Positions 13,101-26,400 of a stretch of DNA of 64,000 bases are shown here, one piece after another. A program made the position numbers and the translations under genes. How positions within the stretch are numbered: position 1 is the first letter of the stretch; each line of letters starts with the position of its first letter. The stretch is from Apostichopus japonicus (lineage: Eukaryota > Echinodermata > Holothuroidea > Aspidochirotida > Stichopodidae). The notes beneath the pieces were generated by a model, which saw only the letters and a list, made by a program, of their open reading frames with translations, did no database searches and was not told the DNA's origin. The DNA lies in the NCBI RefSeq assembly GCF_037975245.1, contig NC_092568.1, positions 11,495,501 to 11,559,500 of the forward strand, in the 5' to 3' direction.

Positions 13101-15732
13101 AGTGCACAACTTTACTTCAGTGTCAAAGAGAAAGTTGCTTTAAATCATCTGAGGCTCATTAATTAGGACAGCCTAGCTGAGCCCCAAATTTGCACTCATG
13201 TAGCTCCTCAACTACAAGCAACACAAACATAACTGTGTGTATTAATCAATTAGTGATTTATGCCATAACAATAGGTGCCTTGTCATTCATCTCTCCAGTG
13301 CCCAATTTTTGTATACATGTATGAACTTACAGGAATATTAGGGTTTCATATATAGTAATGAGAACATCATCTGTGGAATCGGCCTGGACTGAAGAAAATT
13401 CAAGAAATGACATCATTATTGAATTTAAGTTTACAGAGCAAATTTCAAGATGTTTAAGATACCAGTATTCTATACTTGAAGTCTATCTTGAATTTCACCA
13501 GAATTGGTGGAGAGTAACTCAGACACTATAAAGTAGTTTTCTTCTTTTTGGACTATGAGATATTGACATTCTCCATCAAGTGGAAAGTGGTGTAATGTAC
13601 TGTATATATCTTAGCTTTGAATGTACACAATAAAAGACCCTACATTTAACCAGATTAATTAGATCAACTGCTTATTGTCATTCGAGGTACATATTACAAT
13701 TCCAAAAATGTGAAAAACAGTCACGCATGTATGTAGAATTGACTGAGAAAGGACCATGTCAAAGATTTTTGAGACATTTTCAAGAACATGACAAAAAGGA
13801 TGAAACAATGTACCTCACATGATAGGGAACAATGATAGAAAGAAATTTATTCCAAACAGGTATAAATGTGTTCAGGATCATTGTCACACTATTCATTAAC
13901 ATTCTATATAACAACAAACCAACCTTAATAGACACAATTTCCACCTCTTGGAACATTACAGTAGATACTCTATCATAGTATCTTGACCTAAGTTTAAGAA
14001 AAAAAAAGTACAGTGGTCTCTGTCAGTAAATTATCCTTCATAATGCATTATATTAATTTGTTTTTTAGTATACAGTATATTAGTCTTCAACTTTATGGGA
14101 GTTTCACCTTTACTAAAACCAAAACCGACCAAAAGTGTCAGAAAAGTTGAAATAAGTTAATTAATCACCTGTTAAGAGGCTGTTGAGTTTGCAAACAACA
14201 TTTGAATAAAATGGGGGGCAGGGAGGGATTAGCTGACACAAATCACATAATACCACTATGAGTAACAATAGCAGTTTTAAGTACTTCCTTGTTGCAATGT
14301 TTTCAAAATGGATAATTCATATTTATTCCATGCTGATCGAGACAACCTTCTTTGAGGCCATGGGTAGATGGGCTACACTAATAATTAACAGTTTCAGTTC
14401 AATTAAAAATTAGCTAAATCTTTATGGTTTCTTGAAGAAAGGTGTACTCCAGCAATGTCAACAAGGAAGTATTATAGAAACCTGTAAGCACTAACAGAAA
14501 CAAAAAGAAGTATGACTTTGGCTCCAATTCAATACTAAAAGTCAAGTACCTTTGAAAAAGACTGTACAGTTCACTTTCTCAGACCAAAATGAAAAACAAT
14601 GAGGTTATCAGTCACCATTCTTAGTTCTTAATTAACTATCTTACAACAATTTATCACTGTCACTAGGTTCAAGAGCGAAAGGAGGAAGTCTTTCTATCGC
14701 ATTTACATACTTAAATTGGTAGTTTCTTTGTCTTCGACAACAACAACTAGCAGTTCGCACAGTTTAAGGTTTAAATATAGCATCACTTCAAATGATTGAT
14801 CAGTTCATGAATGAAATAGCTTATGTCTTAAAGAATTTCCACCAATTCCTTGGAGAATCTGAAAACTTATTCCACACATTTGTCTATGAACATTATTGAT
14901 TGGTATTAAAATATTAAATATCCACACTATGTACTGTGCTGCTTTTAAAAGAAAATGTCTAACAAAAAGTAAGACAATGAAGTAACCAGGAGCAACTATC
15001 AAAGACCAACTTTAATTAACAGTAAACTTAAAGCCAAAGAAAATGTACTACTTCATATACACTGATAACACTTTGCTTCATTATGAAGTACCAAAGTTTA
15101 CATGATCCCTTATAGACAAAATTATTCAAACACAAAGGTTTAGAGATAGATCCGTTTTATTATAATAGAAACAGAGTTAAACACATCACGGAATGAAAAT
15201 AAAACTTTTTGTGTTTTTCTTTCCTTTATTTTATCATTAACACTATTTGAAATTTTAGCTATAGTATATTTAAAGTATAGCACTGCAATCACCTTTAACA
15301 CAATAGTACTAAACATGAATAATGCACATGCAGTAAACTTATCATTAAATGAACACTTTGATTTCCAACAATGTTTTATAAGAATATTTGAAAGTCAACT
15401 GTGTACTGTGCATAAGTAGCAACTTGTATTAATATGAGATAAGCTTGGAGAATAATTTAGTAAAATCAATGAGTGGATATTTCGGGGGAGGGGGGGAAGG
15501 GGGGGGATGTTACAGTACGAGCACAGCATCTCAAGCATTTTGCAACATACTGCACTAACATTCTGGATGTTATGGTAATATTCCAGTTCTAATAAGAAAA
15601 ACCAGAACAACGATACTCTTTAATAGGAGAGAAAACAAGTTTAATGTGGACCATTTATATGCGCAATGGACTGTGCATTACCGTAGTACCTTCTCCCCGT
15701 CAATGAGTAAGTACCGTGGGACGGCTTGGGTA

Positions 15733-16637
15733 AACAACAGTTGTACAAAAATTAAATCTTTACTAATTGTAGACAGTAGTCTTTGTGGCTATAATGGTGC
15801 AGTATACATGTATGTATTATGGTGCAATTCAGGGAATTTTCATGATTTCACCGTTAAAGTGATGGAATTCATGGTAAACCTTTCTTGGAAGTATGCCAGC
15901 AAGTCTCTCAATGTGTTTTTTTCACATAGTCAAACAATGAAATCATCACAATGTTATTTTTTTGTTGTGTGCAAACAGTTGGTTACTTTATATATCAGCT
16001 CATTTATTTGTTTCCATTGTAAAGAATACAGAAATATCTCCAATTTATTCTTTCTAGAGCTTCCTTTCATTAAAATGTATTATATTTTCAACAGAATGAA
16101 GATAATATATATTTTGAGGTCACCCAGAGAATTTCAGATGCATTCCACAAATCCCCTAGGATAAACTTGGTGCCATTTTTAGTAACAACAGTTGTACAAA
16201 AATTAAATCTTTACTAATTGTAGACAGTAGTCTTTGTGGCTATAATGGTGCAGTATACATGTATGTATTATGGTGCAATTCAGGGAATTTTCATGATTTC
16301 ACCGTTAAAGTGATGGAATTCATGGTAAACCTTTCTTGGAAGTATGCCAGCAAGTCTCTCAATGTGTTTTTTTCACATAGTCAAACAATGAAATCATCAC
16401 AATGTTATTTTTTTGTTGTGTGCAAACAGTTGGTTACTTTATATATCAGCTCATTTATTTGTTTCCATTGTAAAGAATACAGAAATATCTCCAATTTATT
16501 CTTTCTAGAGCTTCCTTTCATTAAAATGTATTATATTTTCAACAGAATGAAGATAATATATATTTTGAGGTCACCCAGAGAATTTCAGATGCATTCCACA
16601 AATCCCCTAGGATAAACTTGGTGCCATTTTTAGTAAC
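15733..16637. repeat. Recent two-copy tandem duplication, period 451 bp
   Basis: Copy 1 is 15733-16186 and copy 2 is 16184-16637, overlapping by the three bases AAC at the junction. I saw no mismatch by eye, including in the translations of the two copies. The microhomology fits a very young replication-type duplication, but an assembly duplication is also possible. Long open frames inside are a by-product and do not look like a gene. Confidence 0.9.
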
Positions 16638-16773
16638 TTGTCCAGATTTACATCAGTTTTGGTAAAACCATATATTTACATATTACAATATATACGTAGT
16701 ATATGAAGTTCAGTAATAGCAGTATAGTGCTCAATACAACTGGTGCATAGCTATATAAATGTATTTACACACA

Positions 16774-16890
<117 letters not shown>

Positions 16891-17065
16891 TATGTACGTG
16901 TTTTTAACACATTGCAAAACCTAGATATGTAAGACTAATAGATATTCTTTTAGAAATAAGTCAAAGTTGCCAGTGAAAGTCTTTAGCACACGATAATTCA
17001 TACCACTTAGCAAATACACATGCAGTGTCAACCTGATACATACAGTGTCGTACACCAGTTTGAGT

Positions 17066-18127
17066 TCAGTTCCTCTTGGGTGTTCCAGAACGTTGTCTTT
17101 TTGAAATTGTTTCTTTTCGTGACATTTGCAATTGAATGACTGAAAGCACAGCTATCTCTGTTCTGGGTTTGCAGAATTTGCACTGAACTAGGTCAACGAA
17201 CGACCTTCGAAGCCTTTTATTTACTCCGGCATAGACGATGGGGTTGATGGCAGAATTAAACAAGACCATTATACAACTTGCATAATGCAGCACAAGGTTG
17301 TCAAAGTTTGCATAATGAATGAGGTGAGCTACCAGCATTGGGCACCAGCATACAAGAAACGCCAGGTACACGACCAGCATCATGCGAGTGACAGCGATCT
17401 CCTCTCTAGAAAACATAGCGTGCCTATTCCCATCCCTCTCGGAAGAGACCTCAACTCTCCTGCGACTCATGCGGATCTTTCGAAACGTCAGGACGAACAG
17501 GAATGGTATCAAGACCATGCAAGATGTGCATGCCCAAACAAGCAGACCGCTCAAACACCACCACGAACGGGTGTCTTCATTCTTCAAATAGCAGGCCTGG
17601 ATTGGGACCACATACTCCGTGTCGCCACAAACAGAGAGTGTCAGCACTGTAGTCAATGCGGAGAGACTCCACGTTCCACACACTGCTACCAGGGTTCCAC
17701 TCCTGCTGAATATCTTCCGGTAGACCTGCCTCGGTCTGGTTATCATGAGATAACGATCAAAGGCTATACACTGCAACGTATTCAGCGAGGTGAACACGCA
17801 TACGAACGTCACATGAAGACTGATAGGGCACATGGGTCCATTGGACAGAGGACGGCCTACAAACATCCCCCAAATGATGGTGAGCATACCGGTGAACAGG
17901 CTGCCCAAGTCTGCGACAGATAAATTTGCGATCAAGGCATTAGACGTCGTGTGAAGCTGCTTTACAAGGATCAAAGAGAGAAGTACGAGAATGTTACCTG
18001 TTACGCCTATGATGAGAACGATGGCAACGATGACACAGACTACAACGAAGTGTACCCTCGGTAGCTCCGGTTGCATCGTCCAATCAAAAGATTGACCCTG
18101 TTCATATGAACGACTTGACGAATTCAT
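17066..18127 (-). CDS. Class A (rhodopsin-family) GPCR, intronless
   Basis: A plasma-membrane receptor of 353 residues in one exon. The ATG at 18127 (MNSSSRSYE, with a sequon) is the first in-frame ATG. Landmarks: GN 44-45, D73 in LSVADLG, Cys100-Cys179 pair, DRY 124-126 followed by LMITRPRQVYRK, EEIAVTRMMLVVY entering TM6, CWCP 260-263, and NPIVY 295-299. The C-terminal tail is basic, Ser/Thr-rich and carries Cys (CKFCK), fitting palmitoylation and kinase regulation. It is a paralogue of the receptor at 9.1-10.1 kb on the same strand, probably from a local duplication. The upstream PEX6 gene is on the same strand. The ligand is unknown. Confidence 0.93.
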   Translation of the reverse strand: MNSSSRSYEQGQSFDWTMQPELPRVHFVVVCVIVAIVLIIGVTGNILVLLSLILVKQLHTTSNALIANLSVADLGSLFTGMLTIIWGMFVGRPLSNGPMCPISLHVTFVCVFTSLNTLQCIAFDRYLMITRPRQVYRKIFSRSGTLVAVCGTWSLSALTTVLTLSVCGDTEYVVPIQACYLKNEDTRSWWCLSGLLVWACTSCMVLIPFLFVLTFRKIRMSRRRVEVSSERDGNRHAMFSREEIAVTRMMLVVYLAFLVCWCPMLVAHLIHYANFDNLVLHYASCIMVLFNSAINPIVYAGVNKRLRRSFVDLVQCKFCKPRTEIAVLSVIQLQMSRKETISKRQRSGTPKRN

Positions 18128-21100
18128 CTTGAAACCTACCAGTTTCAACTATACTGATGCACCGCCACAATTTTCCAAGTTGAATCTGTGGGTTTGTGAT
18201 GTACACATTGGTCTTCAATGGGCTAATACTCGGACATCTGTGCATTCAGCTGATATCCGCCACCATCTGGTTGCTAACATTATTTCAACATCCAACCTGC
18301 AGAAAACTTGGCAGTTGAATAACAAATTCACAAAATAGTATACAGCGAAGCTACGTGTACATGAATCTGCTTGGATTTCATCTCCCATGCAAACACTTCA
18401 ATATAAATCAAATACCTCTAAGATTCCAAATGATTTTGTCTAATCTTTCATAATTACCATTTCTAATCTGCTGTAATCCACAGAAATAGTAGTTTGAAAT
18501 GGCAAATTTAATGGAAACTTCAGCGAGCAAACTGTCATCAAAGTCATCAAAGTCCAAATTTTAAAATTTTAAGTGCTGAATACTGCAGCAAATCTTAGAG
18601 ATTTCCATTCAAGAAAATTAAAATTCAATCCAAAGGAAGAAATGGGCATATCACCATGCCCCTACAATATGATTCATGACAGTAGGTGGTGCATAAGGTC
18701 TCCTTTAAGGCTGCAATTACTGGAACTCAATGTAGCAGAAGAGAAGACTATTTTGTGATTATGAATAATACATGGGTGTAAAACTCCTGCCATTACTAAT
18801 ATCTCACAGGTAAATTTTGAGTTAAATGCAGCATGAAAGTTGGAAAATGGTTTGAGCAATCACATGATGAGCATTTGACCTATCAGGAAACGTCATTTAT
18901 CAAAGTAACGACACTCGAAACAAAGTAAAAACTGCACAAAAAAATATAAAAAATCAACTGTCAGCAATCAGCATGGGCTCATTGGAGTAGTGTGACAGTG
19001 AGACGAGACATGAGATGAGATTATACTTTCCAATGAAGCGAAATTTAAAATAAATTTATAGCTGACAATTTCCTTGACAAGTTTTTAGTTTTATATCAGA
19101 GGAAAGTGGATTCTGTTATTCTTCTCTATTTACTTTATATACCTTTAGAAATTATTTCCAGAAAAGTTTCCATGTTGAAGCACCACTTGTTATAATTACC
19201 ATTCAGCTGAAATCATATCCTTTTCTGCAATCCAAAGGCACATATCATGAAGGGCAACAACATTGCTTCCCATCCTTCTCAAACATCTGACTGTCCCAAT
19301 TCCCTCTGTTATGTAAATTTTAGCTCAAATTCCTCCTGTTTTTCCGCATTAACGTCAGAAAACTCTTCATCCATAGCATCCTACTAAGAACTGGCAATAA
19401 ATCTTCCAGGTTAACTTAATTTAAAGTTTAAGAACCAACTTGATATCAATACAGAGAGGTTTACTTTTGTTTAATCATCAAATATATACATCTGCGAAGG
19501 AATTAACTGCTTGTTTCGCACAATGGTAACCTTTCTACAGAGTTAAATCTACTTCGGGGAGATTTCTAAGTCTTGGGTGAATTGTTATTTAATCAGAAGG
19601 GATAGCTAGGTTTATTGTTTTAATGCATCACTTCAAGTGCAATGTTTGTCGATAGCAAACGACAAAAGGTTTAATGTAATTTCACGTTACTAAACATAGA
19701 CATGTCAGATTGTTGGACAATCAATATCATCACTCAGAAGCTACAAAGGAAAGAATGTTCTAAATTATGCAGTACACAAAAGTAGTTATGAATGGACATC
19801 AATTTCCACTATGTACGTGTCACACCTTATTTTCTCTCCCGCAGTGTCAAAGAAGAATATGTGTTTACAAATATTGAAAATCAAATTTATTTTTGGACTA
19901 GAAATCCTGTGCAATCTACTAGCAAATATAAATTTTGCAGGGCAAATGTTTGGTGGTAGTCTGGTCGTCCAAGACCACCAAATTTCTGTCTGGACGACCG
20001 AAATCAACTTTGAAGGTCTTCCGACAGAGGACTAGTTGTGTACATCAAATTCAGATGGCATTGTAACTAAATACCCCAAAGTGGGTATCTCCCCAAATGT
20101 TTGTTTTAGATTCCCTAAACCTACACACCTCTCCTACAGTGTACACATTGGTCATTATTTATTTGCTACATTTCTTTTTCAGGCAACCAAATTTGCTGCT
20201 GTTGGGACAACCAAAAACTAAGGCCTGATGTCCAAGGGACAACAACAAAATATCCTTAAAAAAACGTTGCCATGTTTGTGACTATCTGTTTTTTAACCAC
20301 TGCTGCTGATGCACAGTTTAAAGTGAAGAGTAATTTGTATGTGCCAGTGAATAATTTTATTTTTCAAACCTGGTAAAATATAGCAGTTTTGAATTGTATG
20401 AATTTATCTCAGATTAAAGCTACTATCAATGCTAAAATACTATGGTTCCTATAACAAACTGCTACACATCTTTGCACTTAGTGTAGCAAGTGCAACTTCG
20501 TCCTTTTGCATAGCATTCCTGTGTACTGTGTCAACCAAGGATCGCATCCTCCATATCATTCAATACAAGAATGATTCATTGGGTTGCCTAGCGTTAGCCA
20601 CTCTACACACCATGACCTCACATATGATTGCGTGAAGCCATCTGGTCACCACTTGATATGTGGTAATGATTTACACAAGAGATACTGTACAAAGGGCATA
20701 GACCATAAGTGTACTCTAAAAGAGTTTTCAAAACTTCATAATTTATGGCACTCTGAAACCCTATCATGCTGCTGATATTATATTCAAAACAATCAGTTCT
20801 CCATACATAAACAATCGACAAAATGCAATTAACAACGAGCGCATAAAACAAGTGCTACTGTATATCTGATTAATAATTTTGAAGCTTATTCTTGACCAAT
20901 ATAAATTATTCCCTCACTCCCTGGCATGTGACAGTAGTAAAAATTTATGGGGCAAATCGTCTAAAACTCCAATTATGGGAATATCTTCATACCAATAGTA
21001 CGTCAGACCGAAATGTAATCATACACACTAAAAGTTCTTATGCGCAGTTTGTGAGACTGGCTTCACTTTCTGTACAGATTTGGTCAAACTACATATTTTT

Positions 21101-23268
21101 AAATTTCTCTAGATCCAATGCTCTTAAGGAAAGAGTAAATAGCATTCAGGACTATGTATATATTTTCATGTTTAAAAAAATAATATATATACAAGGAATA
21201 TTAAATTTAATTAGTATAGCATCACAAAATGCCATGCAAAATTTGCAAATTGCTATATATTCAAGACAAGTGTAAAGATGTAAATAGCATGTTTTGTGCA
21301 CTGGAACCATGGTATTTCATAAGAGAAAGTCTTACTGCCTTTAAAACTGTTACACAAAATTGGAACAGTCACTTAAATATTCCCAGATACAGTATATATT
21401 GCAATAACTTTGAAATAGGCTTTGATAATCTTTCTGGAAATACAAACACTTTAATGCATTGCAAAGACATGTGAAATTTGAATTGCGACCAGTAGTCATT
21501 ATTCAAGACCATTTACAAAACTGTTTCTATGTTTGTTTTACAGCTACATGCATCCTTCCACACCTAAGTTCTAGTTTATTCTGCCCCCCCCTCCCCCCAA
21601 AAAAAAATGGATGAGAGAAAGACTAATCAAAATGCAAAGTGCTACGAATTGTAATCAACAGCATGACATATGTGGTTCAATTAAAGTCTTCTCTCATCAC
21701 ATCAAACCTGTTAACAACTTGTAAACAAATGAATAATTAATTGCAACAGAAAGTACTATGGCTCAGTGACGACAAGCTGCCAAGGTCATATTTGAGAGAT
21801 GTGCAGTCATTTTTGTGAAGATCAGAATTTACTTGAGTGACTTTTGGGAGAGAAAATTATCTTTAAAAACACTATTGGTTAAAATGATGAAGATATCTCT
21901 ACGCTTTAAATATCTCGATTTAAAGACTGTATTAAAATGGAAAAAAAAAAGTCGTTCACTGTCAAGATTTGATAAAGGTGAAGGATACAGAATTTGTTGA
22001 GAGGTACTGTATGGGTGTACAAAAAATGTGACATTACAAGGTTTACTTTATGAACAGTAAGTATATTTTTGATTGCCATGAGTTTCTTTTTTTTTTGCTC
22101 TAAAACTTTCACCTCTGCATCAAAAAATTTAAATCACCACCTTTAAATATCCAGTGCAGTATCTAGGATAAGAATCACAATTACTTATTAGGTAGGATGA
22201 ACAGAATAGTATACCTGAAAATGTATAATGAATTCTCAAATTGAAGTTCCTTTGGATGGTTTCCATTTTCAGGGTATGAACATCAAACATACATGTACGG
22301 TATGAGAGATGAAGTGAAGCCAATAATATGTGTGTTTGATTCTTGTTTTTGCTTTGCCTTCCAATACACATAAACATTGTAAATTTCTTAAAACCAAAGT
22401 TGAGATTTCAAATTTCGTATAGCCAACACGATGAAATACTCTAGTACAAGAAGAAATAGTATTTGAAAGAAGACACTCTGTAAAATACAAAGAAAATTCA
22501 GCCTTGGAAATTCTTTTGGAAAATAAATTGTCCAACACTGCACCACCCAAATCTATTAGTGTGGAAGAAACTTGAATCCCTACCATCAAAACTGCATCAA
22601 GAATTCATACAGAAACTCATTTTACCAGACATAATCTAATGCTTATAGAATACAAAACGATAAATTGCAAAGATTGACATGAATATGATCTTTCATGAAT
22701 GGTTCCCATTCATACTCTCATCCTTTCTTACATTTCAATTTCCTTTATTGGTTTCCCAAAAGGAAAAAATATGGAGTCACTCTTACCGACCTTGCAAAAT
22801 TGGCAGTCGGTGGCAATGACTATAACGCGGTTCGCAAAGTCTATAATTACTATTACGGTTGGATTCGTCCAACACGGCAGCATACAGAAAGGTTGTACTC
22901 AAAGTCGAAGTGTATTAAAAAGGTCATACATCTGAAGTCTATGCATGCTTGCCAAGTTCTTTAATGCTGCCCTCATTACCTTTCGAGAAACATTTCATAC
23001 TGTAGTTTTGATAAGATTAGTACTTCGCTAACCAAAGGTTTATAATGCATGTTCCTATGTAGACACACATTAATGATGGCACTGATTGAGATATAGATGG
23101 ATAGACGACTATTCTGGGATAGTTAACCTGACAACATACAGACTGCAGTTCCATATATCCAAAAGTTATCGGAATTTTAATGATGTGTCAACGCAGAGGA
23201 CACTACTACCATATGCAATACTAATACCAATCCTACTACTATATAAAGCATTAAAAAAATATACTTAC
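18128..23268. other. DNA between the third GPCR and the last PEX6 exon found
   Basis: About 5.1 kb of AT-rich DNA where the D2 exons of PEX6 would be expected. I searched the minus strand by eye for a GPPGTGKT Walker A, a DELD Walker B and a GRFD arginine-finger motif and found none. It contains one copy of a dispersed repeat (about 19930-20272) and an unusual open-frame island at 22741-22925. Confidence 0.5.
19930..20272 (+). repeat. Dispersed repeat, copy 1
   Basis: Shares a diverged but co-linear series of blocks with 24043-24345, including TTGCAGGGCAAA, ACATCAAATTCAGAT, CACCTCTCCTACAG and GTCCAAGGGACAAC. The two copies have the same orientation. They are probably remnants of one transposon family; no protein or TIR was recognised. 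Confidence 0.65.
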
Positions 23269-23426
23269 CAACATTTCAACCTGGTGTAGGAAACAAGACT
23301 GTAAATCGGCAGGGACATTCCTTACGTTTGGTGTGGTTGCTATGACAACCAATGGCCATTCCTTGCCACCCTTGCAGGTAGCATTACTTGTAATCGTTTC
23401 TCTCAGAGATGCAATGACTCGAGGAT
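23269..23426 (-). CDS. PEX6: PEX6 exon 7
   Basis: Acceptor TTGTAG|ATCCTC, donor ATGTTG|GTAAGT (phase 0). Encodes DPRVIASLRE, then PLVVIATTPNVRNVPADL, the D1 sensor-1 region. The strong donor says at least one further exon should follow, but none was found. Confidence 0.87.
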
Positions 23427-26400
23427 CTACAACAAAAATTGAAAGTTTTGTGAATGCTTCTTGACAATTATCGTCCAGATTTATTCAAGAGAATGTTTGC
23501 ACAAAGTTGCTGTTTTAGGATTCCAATCGTGACTATATCGTACTCGAGACTTTGAGTGATGTCCAGATTTACAAAGTCAATTTTTGCCATTGAATTGTAA
23601 TTGAACATGTCCGATAGTCTGGCTGCTCTACACAAGGCCTTGAGAACAAGTCCAGGTGAATTTGTAAGATCTTAATATAGTTCATTAAATGTATCAATTT
23701 ATCCAGCTAAACATCTCACTGTTGTTATCTAAACTATTGAAATTTCATAGGGAAGAATTGACGGTTACTTGTGTTCATATTTTGCTATATCTTGACCATA
23801 ACCAGTGAGCTTTGATCAAACCAAGATGAAAATTGATTAAACGTTTAGACAATCTCTGATTTCTTTCACAGGCAAATTGGCATTTGCAATTGTATTGTCC
23901 AAGTGGTTTATAAAGCATTCCGTCTCAAATTTTAGGGCCCCTAAACTAAGAACAAGTTGAAATGCTGGTGACTGTGTGTCTGTGACTCGATCCACCAGGT
24001 TTAAATTCATTAATCATTCTGTGGGTCATATTAAATTGAAGTGTTAAATTGCAGGGCAAATTTTAAAGCTTTGGAGGTCACCTGATGGGCTGCTATTTAT
24101 TTACATCAAATTCAGATTGTATTGTACTAAACTCAATCCCCAATTAGGTAAAATGACAACTTTGTATCACTCCCAAAGCTGGTGTTCTATTCACCAAATC
24201 TACACATCTCTCCTACAGAGTACATATTGTTACTAGTTATTTTGCTACATATTTGCAACCAAATCTGCTGTTTTGACAACCCAAAGGTACGGCCTAGAGA
24301 TGTCCAAGGGGACAACCAGAAAAAAATCCTAAAAATTTGCCTTGACTTGTGTGGAACTAAAACCCAAAACCAGGGGTAATTTTCTACCACCCCACCACAA
24401 TTATTTAGAAAAATCAAACCACTACAAATTGCTATTGGAAACTTAAATAACTATAACTTCATACCTTCTTCTTCCCCATCTCTGTCCTTAGCAAGAGCTT
24501 GAATATTTCTCATCAGAAATATACAAGGAGAGGCAATGTTTGCTAGGGATACAAAAAGTTAAGCAGAATGGAATTAATATTTGAAGTAACCAAGTTATAT
24601 GTTACCAAAGACAACCATTTTCACTTAATCAACACAATTAAATGTGTCTTTCTGCTTAGAATTTGAAATCACTTTCAATGAAAATTGTTACACCTTCTTG
24701 ACTTCAGCATTTGCCATACATAAGGTAAATTAACACATGCTCAACAAATTGTGTCATCTATAAGTACAAGCCCAACAGATTTAGATCATTAACCTTGTAC
24801 ATATGTCTTCTATTATTCCCTTTCAGTTAAAATCAAAACCTAACCTGCAATTGACATTTAATGGGGGTTAAATTGCAAAAGATTTACAATGCATCATAGC
24901 TTCTACTGATTCACAAAGAGCAACAGCAATGGAAACACAATTTAGGTTGCCTTCCAGCACTTTGAATATTTCTAAAACACTTTCTTCAAAAGCAAATGCA
25001 AAGAAAGAATCCTTTAAGGGTTGGAAAATGGTGCATTTGTCTGGATAAGAGATAACCATACAAAGCCATTCATGCCAATTGAATAACATAATTGGGGAGG
25101 GAGCAAAGGGTGGTCAGATGGTTAAGGTTACAAATGTGTGACATCACACAATCTCAGAGCATATGGTGCCACTACGTATTCTTACTACAGTATCTAAAAT
25201 TATGATATATAAAGGTTGGAATATCCCATGGTTAACACTCAATGGCCAGCCTTCTAAATAATATTAGTTTCACATTAAATATGATTGCTGAAACGTTCTG
25301 AGAACAACACAAATGCCTGCATAACTGGAAGTTACTGATTATCAATACTGCTTTGACGTGCCTTTGAAAGCTACAATGTGGTCACGTAATGAGACATTGT
25401 TATATGACTTAATAACTCCATCCTTACCCTTGAAGAAGGCGTTATTTATTTTGGCCTCTGTAGCGGCTGATGTATCTGCGAGAAGGTTGTAGCAGTTGAC
25501 GATGTAACAATGAATATTCAACAGGCGACACATGGCCCTGACAACAGTTGACTTCCCACATCCAACAGGCCCAACCAAGAGTAAAGAGGCAGCCAATCGT
25601 TCACATTCGGGGCTGCAGAAATTAATCAAACCAAGGGATAAAGTTAATAACATTCGTAATATAATAATTGAAACTATTACATGACTTACAGAGTTTGAAT
25701 TACATAATAACTTATTTGCTTTTATAACTTATAAAAGTTTAGCAGTTCGCAGTCCATTATTGTTATATAACATTTATTGGTGCAGATTGTTGAAATTACC
25801 ATTTAGACACACCCAAAGTTCATATTTGTCTTCATTGTTTGAATACAAGTTAAGCACACATACCATCAACCTGCACTTCAAATGCTCCAAACAAATCAGT
25901 AAAAAAGCAACAGACTTTCCATGTTCACGACAAGTACGATGTTACAATAATATCATAAAACTAATATGACATATATACATATATTAAATACGATCTTATA
26001 TGATTTCATTCGTTGATCCACTGCTGCAGATATGAAGAGAGTGCGTTTTTGGATAAGACCATTACTATAAAGTCACTTTTGCTCTTCAGAACAATAATAT
26101 TCAATCATTCATAATGTGTGATGTTATCGATATGGGTTGACTGAACTTAAAAACAATCAGGATTTGTTTACGCTAACAATGTGTGGACATTCATTAAACC
26201 TCAAGTGGCCTCTGATCCCCTTATTTAACTGAATCATGACAAAGCAGTGTACTCTTTTGATGTCATTGCATATTTAGCAACATGGAATATTCATACAGTG
26301 ATTACATTGATGGACTACCTCCTTTTGATGAACGGCCAGATAATGTCCTCTACATCTGAAATGTACTTGACCAATCCTAACGGAAGGGGTGAGCGCCACA

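Noticed and set aside
15646-16164. 172-codon open frame, and its shorter repeat at 16259-16615
   Set aside because: It spans the 451-bp tandem duplication and resembles no protein family; the second copy is simply the duplicated DNA.
17285-17923. Plus-strand 212-codon frame over the third GPCR
   Set aside because: It is antisense to a clear seven-helix receptor, and its composition follows from that gene.
24868-25089. Minus-strand frame between PEX6 exons 5 and 6
   Set aside because: It does not resemble PEX6, and exons 5 and 6 already join in phase without it.
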